A stretch of DNA of 64,000 nucleotides from UBA11612 sp963662375 (GCA_963662375.2 CAXXRP010000010.1:248001-312000); one strand, 5' to 3'. Counted from the first letter of the stretch, positions 46,132-55,940 are shown. Notes: a model not told the origin generated them from the letters alone. Translations and numbers: made by a program.

Positions 46132-46500
46132 ACTATTAAGGGCAGAAAACATACCCGGCACGGCAGTCACTGCCTATTCGGAGCGTATCCATGCTGCCGA
46201 ATGCAATCCTGAGATGTATCAATATAACAATGGCATTACAACGCGTGCTGTCACTCATCGAAGAACAGGTAAAGTGGCTTTACTCCGAGTGTAGGGCTCG
46301 CGAATTAATAAAAGAGCAGTCGCCCCTAGTAATCCTAGAATTTATAGGCCTTATCGCTTAGAATGAGAGTGGACTCGTTATGTTGCGAGCTAGCGGGAGC
46401 CCTGCATTACAGCAGCCCCGCCCGATCGAGTTTTCCCTGGTCTGTGGCGCGGGTGGTAACTGATTACAGGGGCGCGCAAGCAAATCAAATTGGAAAGGGT
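46132..46500. other. Region between apbE and locus B
   Basis: About 370 bases. A short plus-strand run (AVTAYSERIHAAECNPEMYQ, about 46160-46225) looks coding-like but has no start or continuation; its origin is unknown. The remainder is AT-richer and probably holds the locus B promoter. Confidence 0.35.
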
Positions 46501-47652
46501 ATGCAGATGCGTCTGTTGGCAAGCTTAGCGCTCTTGTTCAGTGCGGCCCTGTTGGGGCCTCTTGTTGCTAGCTCGGCGCGGGCCGACCCGAGTTCATCCG
46601 AAAACACTATCGGACTTGTTCTCACCGTATGGGACCTTGCAATCCGGGAAACACCTGACTCTCAGGAGTGTCCGCAGGGGCTGCAATACACCGAGAAAGA
46701 ACAGTGGCTTGCTTTGAGCGAAGAGGAACGGACTAGTCTGAACGAACGCTTTGGCCTCCGATGGAGCCGTGGCCCAAGTGGCGAAAACGGCATCATGGCA
46801 CCGGCCGGGATGCGGGATCCGTTGCCGTTCCGGGAAGTTCAGAGCGAAGTTGCCTACGGTTTTGATCTCGATGGAACTCGAGACGGACACGCGACCGCGC
46901 AGAGCTGCGCTCACCAAAAGTTCACCGACCTGGATACAGGTGAGGCGGTTGACCATCAGATGTATCGGGTTCTTGGTTGTGCGCAAGGCGCGCGTACGGG
47001 CGGATTTCAAAGGGAATGGGTGAAAACAGAGTTTCAGACGCAACCCATAAACCGAATCCTCCTTGAGATAGTTGGGGTAGACAACGAACGCAACGATGGC
47101 GACGTTCAAGTTCATTTTTACAAAGGGTTTGATGGACTTGCCGTAGACTCGGCTGGAGAATTTCTCCCGGGCGCAACCCATCGTATTGACAGGCGCTTCC
47201 CTCCGCTCTTCAGCACGACGGGCAAAATAGTAGATGGCATGCTCACAACAGATTCTGTTCCGATGGCGAGCTTTCCGATCAAGTGGATTAATCAAGTGGG
47301 CACGCGCAATATTATGGACATGCAGTTGCGCTTGAAGCTTGCGGAAACGGGCGCTAAGGGATTTATCGGAGGTTATGAGGACATCAAGGATCACTGGAAT
47401 ATGTGGAGACGCGGAGCGTCCGGCTCCCAGGACCTCTCGGCATGGAGCGGCGCATCAATCTATCAGGCGATGAATCGCCTAGCCGATGGTTATCCAAATC
47501 CACGGACGGGACAGTGCACTGCGATATCCATGGCTTATAGTATTGAGGCCGCCCGCGCCAACATTGTGCACTCTCCGACATCTCGTCCGATGGGGCAGAG
47601 TGCGCACGACGTCAGTCTCAGTATCGCAGAGCGTGAGCTGAAGGGGTACTAA
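46501..47652 (+). CDS. Locus B: conserved secreted protein of unknown family
   Basis: 383 residues from ATG 46501 with GGAAAGGG upstream. Clear signal peptide: MRLLASLALLFSAALLGPL then ASSARADP. It is homologous along its whole length to the locus A protein at 25509 (381 residues), sharing ECPQG, VDHQMYRVLGC, NRILLEIVGVDN, GLxxD, PGAT/QR(I/V)D, GKIVDGMLTTDS, QAMNRLADGYPN. Here it comes first in the operon, 1 base before the DUF1592 gene. It has extra cysteines (QSCAHQ, GQCTAIS) absent from the locus A copy. No known domain was recognised. Confidence 0.87.
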   Translation: MQMRLLASLALLFSAALLGPLVASSARADPSSSENTIGLVLTVWDLAIRETPDSQECPQGLQYTEKEQWLALSEEERTSLNERFGLRWSRGPSGENGIMAPAGMRDPLPFREVQSEVAYGFDLDGTRDGHATAQSCAHQKFTDLDTGEAVDHQMYRVLGCAQGARTGGFQREWVKTEFQTQPINRILLEIVGVDNERNDGDVQVHFYKGFDGLAVDSAGEFLPGATHRIDRRFPPLFSTTGKIVDGMLTTDSVPMASFPIKWINQVGTRNIMDMQLRLKLAETGAKGFIGGYEDIKDHWNMWRRGASGSQDLSAWSGASIYQAMNRLADGYPNPRTGQCTAISMAYSIEAARANIVHSPTSRPMGQSAHDVSLSIAERELKGY

Positions 47653-47653
47653 C

Positions 47654-49360
47654 GTGAACAGCACGAAGAATTTCCCAAACAATCGGGCTGTACGGCCCGT
47701 ACGGAAAGGCGAAGGTCTTTCATCGGTTGGCGGTGCAGTCATCGCGCTCTTCTTGGCCGTGTTTATCCTTCAAATGCACGCCGGGGAATCCGCGGCGCGA
47801 AATGCTAGCGAACCAGACACGGTTGGCGCGCCACCTGGCATGCGACTGTTAACATCAGGTCAGTATGCAAATACTATCGCAGCTATCTTCGGCGCGGATG
47901 TTGCCAAGCAAGCAAAGGCAAATTTTGCGTCGATTAATCGCTTGGAAGGCTTGGTGGCCGTTGGTGCAGGCACCGCCCTTGTAACGTCGGGGTCATTAGC
48001 GCGATTGGAAGTCAGTGCTCGAATAGTGGCCCTTATGGCGGTGGATGAGGCCCACCGCAACTTCATTGTTCCGTGTGAGCCTGTTACGGTGAATGCTCGA
48101 GACGATGCTTGCGCCCGTAAATTCCTCGGGCAAGTCGGTCGCCTACTTTATCGTCGCCCGCTATCGCGTGTTGAGTTGGATGAAGCGGTCCACGTCACTG
48201 GGCAGTCTATCGGGCAGGCGGGAGATTTCTATTTCGGTCTTTCTGCCGCTCTATCTGGCATGCTTGTGGCTCCGCAATTCACATATGTTCAAGAGAACGC
48301 AGAACGTGATCCCGCGGGCGGTTGGCGGCTCGATGGGTATTCTAAGGCGTCGCGCTTGAGTTTCCTGTTGTGGGATTCTGCGCCGGACGACATCCTGCTC
48401 ACGGCCGCAGAAAAAGGGGAACTGGATACACCGGAAGGACTGAGCCTACAGGTGAGGCGTATGATCGCGTCGTCCAGGCTTGAGATGGGAATTCGCTCCT
48501 TTTTCAACGATATGCTTATCCTTGAAAAATTCGATACACTGGCGAAAGATCCGGTAATTTATCCTGCGTTTACGCTGAAGATTGCAAGTGATTCACGCGA
48601 ACAGATGCATCGCGTGATAGTTGATCATTTGATCGCGCGCGAGGGCGACTACCGCGACTTGTTCACCACGAGGCGTACGTTTCTCACACGTGATCTCGGA
48701 ATGATTTATGGAGTGCCCGTGACCGACACTCGAGGAGGCTGGGCCCCGTATGAATTCTCACAGGACGACCCGCGTTCTGGTCTGCTGCAACAAGTGGGGT
48801 TTCTCGTTCAGTACTCACACGCTGGAAAAAGTTCGCCCACAAATAGGGGGCGAGGGCTCCGCGAGACCCTATTATGCCAACACGTCCCAGATCCACCGGG
48901 CAACGTCGATCTAGCGGGTTTTGTTGATGTTACCGCAAAAACCGCCCGGGAGCGGTTGAGCGCTCACAGAAGTGAACCCATTTGCGCGGGATGTCACCGA
49001 ATAACAGATCCAATTGGTCTGGCGCTCGAGAATTTTGACGGGGCGGGCCAATATAGGGAAACCGAAAACGGGGTGCCCATAGACGCAAGTGGTGATCTTG
49101 ACGGAGTGAAGTTCACAGACGCTGGCGACTTTGTCCAGGTTTTAAGTAAGAATCCAGTGCTGACGTCCTGTCTTGTAAATCGGTTATACAGCTACGGCGT
49201 AGGGCGCAAGATTGAGGAAAACGAATTTGAATGGATAAAGTATCTTGAGACTCGATTTGCAGAGGAGGGGTATCGCGTACCCGATTTACTGCGAACCATA
49301 GCGATGAGCGACGCTTTTTACTCCGTTGAATCGCCTGATTTAGCGGCTTTAGGTGACTAG
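47654..49360 (+). CDS. Locus B: DUF1587/1595/1592/1588/1585 c-type-heme protein
   Basis: 568 residues from GTG 47654. A hydrophobic segment at about residues 27-45 (GAVIALFLAVFILQMH) acts as signal or membrane anchor; there is no lipobox, unlike the locus A copy. Domain order is the same: LLTSGQYANTIAAIFGADV, FLGQVGRLLYRRPL, ASRLSFLLWDSAPDDILL, then CAGCH at residues 444-448 followed by RITDPIGLALENFDG, and the C-terminal DUF1585 with YSYGVGRK. The heme motif is intact. It follows the unknown secreted protein with one intervening base. Confidence 0.9.
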   Translation: MNSTKNFPNNRAVRPVRKGEGLSSVGGAVIALFLAVFILQMHAGESAARNASEPDTVGAPPGMRLLTSGQYANTIAAIFGADVAKQAKANFASINRLEGLVAVGAGTALVTSGSLARLEVSARIVALMAVDEAHRNFIVPCEPVTVNARDDACARKFLGQVGRLLYRRPLSRVELDEAVHVTGQSIGQAGDFYFGLSAALSGMLVAPQFTYVQENAERDPAGGWRLDGYSKASRLSFLLWDSAPDDILLTAAEKGELDTPEGLSLQVRRMIASSRLEMGIRSFFNDMLILEKFDTLAKDPVIYPAFTLKIASDSREQMHRVIVDHLIAREGDYRDLFTTRRTFLTRDLGMIYGVPVTDTRGGWAPYEFSQDDPRSGLLQQVGFLVQYSHAGKSSPTNRGRGLRETLLCQHVPDPPGNVDLAGFVDVTAKTARERLSAHRSEPICAGCHRITDPIGLALENFDGAGQYRETENGVPIDASGDLDGVKFTDAGDFVQVLSKNPVLTSCLVNRLYSYGVGRKIEENEFEWIKYLETRFAEEGYRVPDLLRTIAMSDAFYSVESPDLAALGD

Positions 49361-49412
49361 CGGCGGGCCAGCCGACCGCTTCATTCTCGCTCCTACGTGA
49401 AGGAGAAATGCG

Positions 49413-50774
49413 ATGCTGATTAATGAGATCAATGCAAAGATTCTAAACCGTCGTCGTGTATTGCGGGGAATCCTGCAGGGCAGTGTGGTCTCGGTATCAC
49501 TTCCTTTTTTGGATTGCTTTCTTAACACGAATGGCACCGCACTCGCTGCCACCAACATCCCCCTCCCGACCCGTTTCGGGACATGGTTCTGGGGCTGCGG
49601 CATGGATCCTGGGATCTTTATACCGAAAGAGGTAGGCGCGAATTTTAAGCTGCCCGAACAGCTCGCTCCCTTAGCGAGTGTTCAACAGCACATTAATGTG
49701 TTTACCAATTTCCGCGTCTTAACGGATGGCGCGCCAAACCTATGTCATTATACGGGTTGGGTTGGTCTCCGCTGTGGGGCAGCTCCAAGCGGACGCAACG
49801 ATCTTCCAGGTGAAAGCTTTGATACTACCATCAGCGACATAATCGGTGGTGGAAGCCGCTTCAGTTTTCTTAACTTTGCCGCGACAGGAAATCCACGGCA
49901 CAGCTACAGCTTTCGAAATGCTAACGCGATACATCTACCCGAGACGTCCGCCCTTGAGGCCTATCAGAAGATATTTGGGCCGGACTTCCAGGATCCGAAC
50001 GCCCCGACGTTCACACCCAACCCACGCACGATGGTACGAAAAAGCGTACTCTCGAGCGTTCTAGAGGCGAGCAAAGATTTGCGCAAGGATCTTGGAACAA
50101 GCGATAGGGTGCGGTTAGATCAGTACTTTACGTCTATTCGCGAGCTGGAAGGACGCCTCGAGTTACAGTTACAGAAGCCACCTCCGGCGCCGCAATGTGT
50201 GCCACCCGCGAGCGCTCCAGAAGAGATTCCGGTGGGACTCGATTCTGTGCTTGTAGCGGAAAGGCACAACGCGATGACTGATCTTCTGGTAATGGCATTG
50301 GCCTGTAATCAGACAAAGGTCTTTAATATGGTCTACTCTGATTCAGGGTCGAACGTGACGCTAACTGGATACGATAAGTCGCATCATGCGGCGACTCATG
50401 AAGAGCCTGTGGACCCGAAACTCGGTTATCAGCCGCACAACGCATTGTTTGTCGGTGAGGCCATGAAGTCCTTTGCGTATTTTGTCTCTGCGCTTGCCAA
50501 ACAGCCTGAGGGTGATGGCTCGTTACTCGACCGCTTGTTGGTCTACGCGCACTCTGATCAAGAAGTGGCCAAAATTCATTCCCTCAATGGCATACCGATG
50601 ATTACGGCGGGAAGCGCCAACGGACTATTCAAGACCGGCATGCATATTGATGGGAAAGGCGATCCCGGCTCCCGGGTCGGCTACACTATTCAGCGGCTGA
50701 TGGGAGTACCTATTAGCAACTGGGGTCGTAAGTCGCTTCGTACATCGCGAGAAGTCACGGAAATAGTCGCGTAA
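49413..50774 (+). CDS. Locus B: Tat-exported DUF1552 protein, copy 1
   Basis: 453 residues, ribosome site GAAGGAG. Twin-arginine signal NRRRVLRGILQGSVVSVSLP, then LPTRFGTWFWGCGMDPG, HYTGW, THEEPVDP and LVYAHSDQEVAKIHSLNGIP near the C-terminus with ITAGSANGLFKTGMHIDG. Compared with the locus A paralogue the ATTDHGYARTHTLDG segment is replaced by AHSDQEVAKIHSLNG. The product is probably exported folded and works with the DUF1592 heme protein. Practically identical to the copy at 52399. Confidence 0.92.
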   Translation: MLINEINAKILNRRRVLRGILQGSVVSVSLPFLDCFLNTNGTALAATNIPLPTRFGTWFWGCGMDPGIFIPKEVGANFKLPEQLAPLASVQQHINVFTNFRVLTDGAPNLCHYTGWVGLRCGAAPSGRNDLPGESFDTTISDIIGGGSRFSFLNFAATGNPRHSYSFRNANAIHLPETSALEAYQKIFGPDFQDPNAPTFTPNPRTMVRKSVLSSVLEASKDLRKDLGTSDRVRLDQYFTSIRELEGRLELQLQKPPPAPQCVPPASAPEEIPVGLDSVLVAERHNAMTDLLVMALACNQTKVFNMVYSDSGSNVTLTGYDKSHHAATHEEPVDPKLGYQPHNALFVGEAMKSFAYFVSALAKQPEGDGSLLDRLLVYAHSDQEVAKIHSLNGIPMITAGSANGLFKTGMHIDGKGDPGSRVGYTIQRLMGVPISNWGRKSLRTSREVTEIVA

Positions 50775-50788
50775 AGATTCAGACACAT

Positions 50789-52096
50789 ATGGTGGTGATC
50801 ATGCACAGGGTATTTATCTATACATCTCGAGCGACTTTTTGGGGTGCGTCACTTGTGTTTAGCGCCTCCCTGGCTCTCGCAAATGCGGAGCTTGCGGAGC
50901 CGATGCCGGCCGACGTTGGAGTGGGCACTTCAGAGGCGGGTGGCCCACTTTACACCACATCCGAAGGTATGACGCTCTACTCCACCAGCTTGGACGAGAC
51001 GGCCTCGGGAATACCCAGGTGTAGTAATGCGCACTTTGAGACGGGGACCAATCATTTGGGCGAGAGCTACAAGCTATCCACAGCACAGCTAGAGTTGCAG
51101 AAAACCTGTCTCGAAAGGTGGCCAGCTTTTATCCCGAGTGACGACGCTAAGCCAGTCGGGAAGTGGACGATTATCGACAGGTCAGAGGGCTTTGAGCAAT
51201 GGGCCCACAACGGTCGTCCGCTTTATACCTCCATTAAGGACGAGTTCCCGGGCGAGGTAAACGGGAGTGCAGGGGGCTATGGACGACGCGGCGGGTGGAG
51301 CACGGTGCAAATTTCCCTCGGTTTTCCACCCGGGATCAAACTTGTGCGAACTGTGGATGGTCTGGTGCTCGCGACAGGTATTAATCAGCTTCTCTTTGCC
51401 GCAAATATTGAAGCCTACGAAGTTTTCGCAGGCTGGGCGCCAGTGCAAGCGCCGGATTTGGCTGTTTCTAGCGGGGATTGGAAACCGGTCATGCGGCCGG
51501 ATGGCTCAAGGCAATGGAGCTACAAAAACCAGGCGCTGTATTTGACCGGCAAGGATATGACCATGGAAAGTATCCGCGCTGCTGTTGCCGAGGAAGTAAT
51601 GCAGCCGATCCTCTACCAGCGCGCCCAGGGAGCGCCGGCGGCCTTCCAGATGCAGTATACATTAGCCGGATGGGTCTACACAAACGATCAGGAGAAGACG
51701 CTTTATGTGTACAATTGCTCCGATCAAACTACCATCAGGATGTCTTGTGATGAGATAGGGGATCCAGCCGTTTACCGTTCGTCCATATGCGGATCGGGCG
51801 AGGATTGTGCACGTGAGTGGCGACCTGTTCTTGCAGCTGCAGATGCCGTGAAGGTTGGAGAATGGGACGTTCGCGAGGTTCCGGATCCGCCGTTCTCCGA
51901 CGCCGCAGGTGCGTATGGAGAGAATGTTCCAATGGTACGCGCTTGGACCTATCGGGGTAAGCCGTTGTATACCTTTGCGGGAGATCACAAGCCCGGAGAT
52001 ATCAGTGGTCATGTCATCCGAAACTACGGGATGAGCAGTTTCAATGCTGTAACAGTGGTGGGTAATTCCCTTAGAGATGCTGCGTTGCGAGATTAG
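50789..52096 (+). CDS. Locus B: PF03640 (COG4315) repeat protein, copy 1
   Basis: 435 residues from ATG 50789; ATG 50801 (MHRVFIYTS) is an equally plausible start. Signal peptide SLVFSASLALANAELAEPMP. Three PF03640-like modules: LYSTSLDETASG ... QWAHNGRPLYT, a degenerate middle module without the cysteine pair ending QWSYKNQALYLTGKDM, and LYVYNCSDQTT ... RAWTYRGKPLYTFAGD. It starts 14 bases after the DUF1552 stop. The C-terminal tail (SGHVIRNYGMSSFNAVTVVG) differs from copy 2. Confidence 0.85.
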   Translation: MVVIMHRVFIYTSRATFWGASLVFSASLALANAELAEPMPADVGVGTSEAGGPLYTTSEGMTLYSTSLDETASGIPRCSNAHFETGTNHLGESYKLSTAQLELQKTCLERWPAFIPSDDAKPVGKWTIIDRSEGFEQWAHNGRPLYTSIKDEFPGEVNGSAGGYGRRGGWSTVQISLGFPPGIKLVRTVDGLVLATGINQLLFAANIEAYEVFAGWAPVQAPDLAVSSGDWKPVMRPDGSRQWSYKNQALYLTGKDMTMESIRAAVAEEVMQPILYQRAQGAPAAFQMQYTLAGWVYTNDQEKTLYVYNCSDQTTIRMSCDEIGDPAVYRSSICGSGEDCAREWRPVLAAADAVKVGEWDVREVPDPPFSDAAGAYGENVPMVRAWTYRGKPLYTFAGDHKPGDISGHVIRNYGMSSFNAVTVVGNSLRDAALRD

Positions 52097-52166
52097 ACTC
52101 TACGACGTAGCAATGCCGATTAAAGCGCTTTCGCCACAAGGGATGTCTGCATGCTAATAAGCTCAT

Positions 52167-52346
52167 CGGTTATACAGCTACGGCGTAGGGCGCAAGATTG
52201 AGGAAAACGAATTTGAATGGATAAAGTATCTTGAGACTCGATTTGCAGAGGAGGGGTATCGCGTACCCGATTTACTGCGAACCATAGCGATGAGCGACGC
52301 TTTTTACTCCGTTGAATCGCCTGATTTAGCGGCTTTAGGTGACTAG
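52167..52346 (+). pseudogene. Duplicated 3' end of the locus B DUF1592 gene
   Basis: The last roughly 60 codons of the DUF1592 gene (YSYGVGRKIEENEFEWIKY onward) with its stop, carried along in the duplication. It has no start and no heme motif, and its only visible role is to bring the original upstream context, including ribosome site, to the second DUF1552 gene. Confidence 0.9.
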
Positions 52347-52398
52347 CGGCGGGCCAGCCGACCGCTTCATTCTCGCTCCTACGTGAAGGAGAAATGCG

Positions 52399-53760
52399 AT
52401 GCTGATTAATGAGATCAATGCAAAGATTCTAAACCGTCGTCGTGTATTGCGGGGAATCCTGCAGGGCAGTGTGGTCTCGGTATCACTTCCTTTTTTGGAT
52501 TGCTTTCTTAACACGAATGGCACCGCACTCGCTGCCACCAACATCCCCCTCCCGACCCGTTTCGGGACATGGTTCTGGGGCTGCGGCATGGATCCTGGGA
52601 TCTTTATACCGAAAGAGGTAGGCGCGAATTTTAAGCTGCCCGAACAGCTCGCTCCCTTAGCGAGTGTTCAACAGCACATTAATGTGTTTACCAATTTCCG
52701 CGTCTTAACGGATGGCGCGCCAAACCTATGTCATTATACGGGTTGGGTTGGTCTCCGCTGTGGGGCAGCTCCAAGCGGACGCAACGATCTTCCAGGTGAA
52801 AGCTTTGATACTACCATCAGCGACATAATCGGTGGTGGAAGCCGCTTCAGTTTTCTTAACTTTGCCGCGACAGGAAATCCACGGCACAGCTACAGCTTTC
52901 GAAATGCTAACGCGATACATCTACCCGAGACGTCCGCCCTTGAGGCCTATCAGAAGATATTTGGGCCGGACTTCCAGGATCCGAACGCCCCGACGTTCAC
53001 ACCCAACCCACGCACGATGGTACGAAAAAGCGTACTCTCGAGCGTTCTAGAGGCGAGCAAAGATTTGCGCAAGGATCTTGGAACAAGCGACAGGGTGCGG
53101 TTAGATCAGTACTTTACGTCTATTCGCGAGCTGGAAGGACGCCTCGAGTTACAGTTACAGAAGCCACCTCCGGCGCCGCAATGTGTGCCACCCGCGAGCG
53201 CTCCAGAAGAGATTCCGGTGGGACTCGATTCTGTGCTTGTAGCGGAAAGGCACAACGCGATGACTGATCTTCTGGTAATGGCATTGGCCTGTAATCAGAC
53301 AAAGGTCTTTAATATGGTCTACTCTGATTCAGCGTCGAACGTGACGCTAACTGGATACGATAAGTCGCATCATGCGGCGACTCATGAAGAGCCTGTGGAC
53401 CCGAAACTCGGTTATCAGCCGCACAACGCATTGTTTGTCGGTGAGGCCATGAAGTCCTTTGCGTATTTTGTCTCTGCGCTTGCCAAACAGCCTGAGGGTG
53501 ATGGCTCGTTACTCGACCGCTTGTTGGTCTACGCGCACTCTGATCAAGAAGTGGCCAAAATTCATTCCCTCAATGGCATACCGATGATTACGGCGGGAAG
53601 CGCCAACGGACTATTCAAGACCGGCATGCATATTGATGGGAAAGGCGATCCCGGCTCCCGGGTCGGCTACACTATTCAGCGGCTGATGGGAGTACCTATT
53701 AGCAACTGGGGTCGTAAGTCGCTTCGTACATCGCGAGAAGTCACGGAAATAGTCGCGTAA
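52399..53760 (+). CDS. Locus B: Tat-exported DUF1552 protein, copy 2
   Basis: 453 residues. Only one amino-acid difference from copy 1 was seen (DSASNV instead of DSGSNV). Tat motif NRRRVLRG and the C-terminal LVYAHSDQEVAKIHSLNGIP are identical. The ribosome site and 52-base leader are duplicated. Recent duplication or gene conversion is implied. Confidence 0.92.
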   Translation: MLINEINAKILNRRRVLRGILQGSVVSVSLPFLDCFLNTNGTALAATNIPLPTRFGTWFWGCGMDPGIFIPKEVGANFKLPEQLAPLASVQQHINVFTNFRVLTDGAPNLCHYTGWVGLRCGAAPSGRNDLPGESFDTTISDIIGGGSRFSFLNFAATGNPRHSYSFRNANAIHLPETSALEAYQKIFGPDFQDPNAPTFTPNPRTMVRKSVLSSVLEASKDLRKDLGTSDRVRLDQYFTSIRELEGRLELQLQKPPPAPQCVPPASAPEEIPVGLDSVLVAERHNAMTDLLVMALACNQTKVFNMVYSDSASNVTLTGYDKSHHAATHEEPVDPKLGYQPHNALFVGEAMKSFAYFVSALAKQPEGDGSLLDRLLVYAHSDQEVAKIHSLNGIPMITAGSANGLFKTGMHIDGKGDPGSRVGYTIQRLMGVPISNWGRKSLRTSREVTEIVA

Positions 53761-53774
53761 AGATTCAGGCACAT

Positions 53775-55091
53775 ATGGTGGTGATCATGCGCAGGGTATT
53801 TATCTATACATCTCGAGCGACTTTTTGGGGTGCGTCACTTGTGTTTAGCGCCTCTCTAGCTCTCGCAAATGCAGAGCTTGCGGAGCTGATGCCGGCCGAC
53901 GTTGGAGTGGGCACTTCAGAGGCGGGTGGCCCACTTTACACCACATCCGAAGGTATGACGCTCTACTCCACCAGCTTGGACGAGACGGCCTCGGGAATAC
54001 CCAGGTGTAGTAATGCGCACTTTGAGACTGGGGTCCATCATTTGGGCGAGAGCTACAAGCTATCCACAGCACAGCTAGAGTTGCAGAAAACCTGTCTCGA
54101 AAGGTGGCCAGCTTTTATCCCGAGTGACGACGCTAAGCCAGTCGGGAAGTGGACGATTATCGACAGGTCAGAGGGCTTTGAGCAATGGGCCCACAACGGT
54201 CGTCCGCTTTATACCTCCATTAAGGACGAGTTCCCGGGCGAGGTAAACGGGAGTGCAGGGGGCTATGGACGACGCGGCGGGTGGAGCACGGTGCAAATTT
54301 CCCTCGGTTTTCCACCCGGGATCAAACTTGTGCGAACTGTGGATGGTCTGGTGCTCGCGACAGGTATTAATCAGCTTCTCTTTGCCGCAAATATTGAAGC
54401 CTACGAAGTTTTCGCAGGCTGGGCGCCAGTGCAAGCGCCGGATTTGGCTGTTTCTAGCGGGGATTGGAAACCGGTCATGCGGCCGGATGGCTCAAGGCAA
54501 TGGAGCTACAAAAACCAGGCGCTGTATTTGACCGGCAAGGATATGACCATGGAAAGTATCCGCGCTGCTGTTGCCGAGGAAGTAATGCAGCCGATCCTCT
54601 ACCAGCGCGCCCAGGGAGCGCCGGCGGCCTTCCAGATGCAGTACTCAATAGCCGGATGGGTCTACACAAACGATCAGGAGAAGACGCTTTATGTGTTCAA
54701 TTGCTCCGATCAAACTCCCATCAGGATGTCTTGTGATGAGATAGGGGATCCAGCCGTTTACCGTTCGTCCATATGCGGATCGGGCGAGGATTGTGCACGT
54801 GAGTGGCGACCTGTTCTTGCAGCTGCAGATGCCGTGAAGGTTGGAGAGTGGGACGTTCGCGAGGTTCCGGATCCGCCGTTCTCCGACGCCGCAGGTGCGT
54901 ATGGAGAAAATGTTCCAATGGTACGTGCTTGGACCTATCTGGGTAAGCCGTTGTATACCTTTGCGGGAGATCACAAGCCCGGAGATATTAACGGTCATAC
55001 CGTCCGATACTACGGGGTGAGCAGTTTCAGGGCTGTAAAAGTGCTGGGTAATTCCCACGATGATGGAGAACGTTTCTTCGCCAGAGATTAG
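53775..55091 (+). CDS. Locus B: PF03640 (COG4315) repeat protein, copy 2
   Basis: 438 residues with the same three modules as copy 1. Differences are scattered and conservative over most of the protein (PMPA to LMPA, GTNH to GVHH, TLAG to SIAG) and concentrated at the C-terminus (NGHTVRYYGVSSFRAVKVLG, then HDDGERFFARD). ATG 53787 (MRRVFIYTS) is an alternative start. Exported protein of unknown function. Confidence 0.85.
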   Translation: MVVIMRRVFIYTSRATFWGASLVFSASLALANAELAELMPADVGVGTSEAGGPLYTTSEGMTLYSTSLDETASGIPRCSNAHFETGVHHLGESYKLSTAQLELQKTCLERWPAFIPSDDAKPVGKWTIIDRSEGFEQWAHNGRPLYTSIKDEFPGEVNGSAGGYGRRGGWSTVQISLGFPPGIKLVRTVDGLVLATGINQLLFAANIEAYEVFAGWAPVQAPDLAVSSGDWKPVMRPDGSRQWSYKNQALYLTGKDMTMESIRAAVAEEVMQPILYQRAQGAPAAFQMQYSIAGWVYTNDQEKTLYVFNCSDQTPIRMSCDEIGDPAVYRSSICGSGEDCAREWRPVLAAADAVKVGEWDVREVPDPPFSDAAGAYGENVPMVRAWTYLGKPLYTFAGDHKPGDINGHTVRYYGVSSFRAVKVLGNSHDDGERFFARD

Positions 55092-55177
55092 AATTTACAA
55101 CTTGTTGAGAGCGTGTGCCTGGTAAGGTGCGAATGATTTGGTACGTCAAGAAGCGTTCGGCATAGATGCGGGGTGAG

Positions 55178-55654
55178 CTGCAATTGCGGTGGCATCTGGA
55201 TGAGGTGTTCGTGCGGATCAATGGAGAAACTCACTATTTATGGCGTGCTATCGATCACGAGGGCGAAGTGCTTGAAGCATACGTCACAAAGAGGCGAGAT
55301 CGTACGGTGGCGCTGAGGTTATAGCGTAAAACCATGAAGCGATATGGCCGGCCAGCAGTCATCGCGACGGACAGGTTGCGCTCATATCGTGCGGCGATGA
55401 GAGAGATCGGGAACACATCTCGCCAGGAGACTGATCGTTAGCTCAACAACCGGGCCGAAAACTCGCATCAACCCTTCCGATGACGAGAACGAGTGATGGC
55501 GAGATTCAGGAGTTCAAAATCGCTCCAGAAATTCGCTTCGAGCCACGCTTCATTCCACAATCATTTCAACCAGGAACGTCATTTCAGCAGTCGCCAAGTT
55601 TTCAAGTTCCATCGTTCAGCCGCGTTGGCTGAGTGGCGACAACTTGCAGCCTAA
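55178..55654 (+). pseudogene. IS6-family transposase remnant
   Basis: One frame encodes WHLDEVFVRINGETHYLWRA, then IDHEGEVLEAYVTKRRD, KTMKRYGRPAVIATDRLRSY and NNRAENSHQPFR, the DDE core of IS6-type transposases, ending at 55654. It has TAG after ALRL near 55323, TAG before LNNRAENSHQ (normally tryptophan) and TGA within FR-RERVMARF (normally arginine). The N-terminal DNA-binding part is missing. A dead relic next to the locus B duplication. Confidence 0.85.
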
Positions 55655-55940
55655 GTACCGCCCCATCATAGTCTCCGCAGACCAGTTAGCGTTCCTCTGA
55701 CAATGCCCTAAAGCTCTCTCCCTGTAGCACAGGAAAGGACCTCCAAAGCCGTTTGACTACTACAATAAAAGGGGTGACTGTAAGGTGTCGAAAACCACCT
55801 TTTCGATTCCGGGCAATGAGCGAATTCACGTAATTCGTAAAACGCTCGGTGGCAGCTGACGCCCTTTAAAGAGGTCGGGCTGTCTCCGCTTTATGGAAGC
55901 GCAGTGACTCTGAAATTATGGTTCGCGGAACGCATCTCTT

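Larger units (their letters stand above)
49179..52096 (+). repeat. Tandem segmental duplication, unit 1 (about 2.9 kb)
   Basis: This segment, from within the DUF1592 gene through the DUF1552 and PF03640 genes, recurs at 52165-55091 with an offset of 2986 bases. The copies are nearly identical through the DUF1552 gene and diverge mainly in the last roughly 120 bases of the PF03640 gene. Confidence 0.95.
52165..55091 (+). repeat. Tandem segmental duplication, unit 2
   Basis: Second copy of 49179-52096. The left edge is sharp: ATCGGTTATACAGC matches from 52165, while the base before differs. The right edge coincides with the PF03640 stop. Confidence 0.95.

Noticed and set aside
46594..47394. 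266-codon antisense ORF over the locus B unknown protein
   Set aside because: The plus-strand frame has a signal peptide, ribosome site and a full-length paralogue at 25509; the antisense has none.
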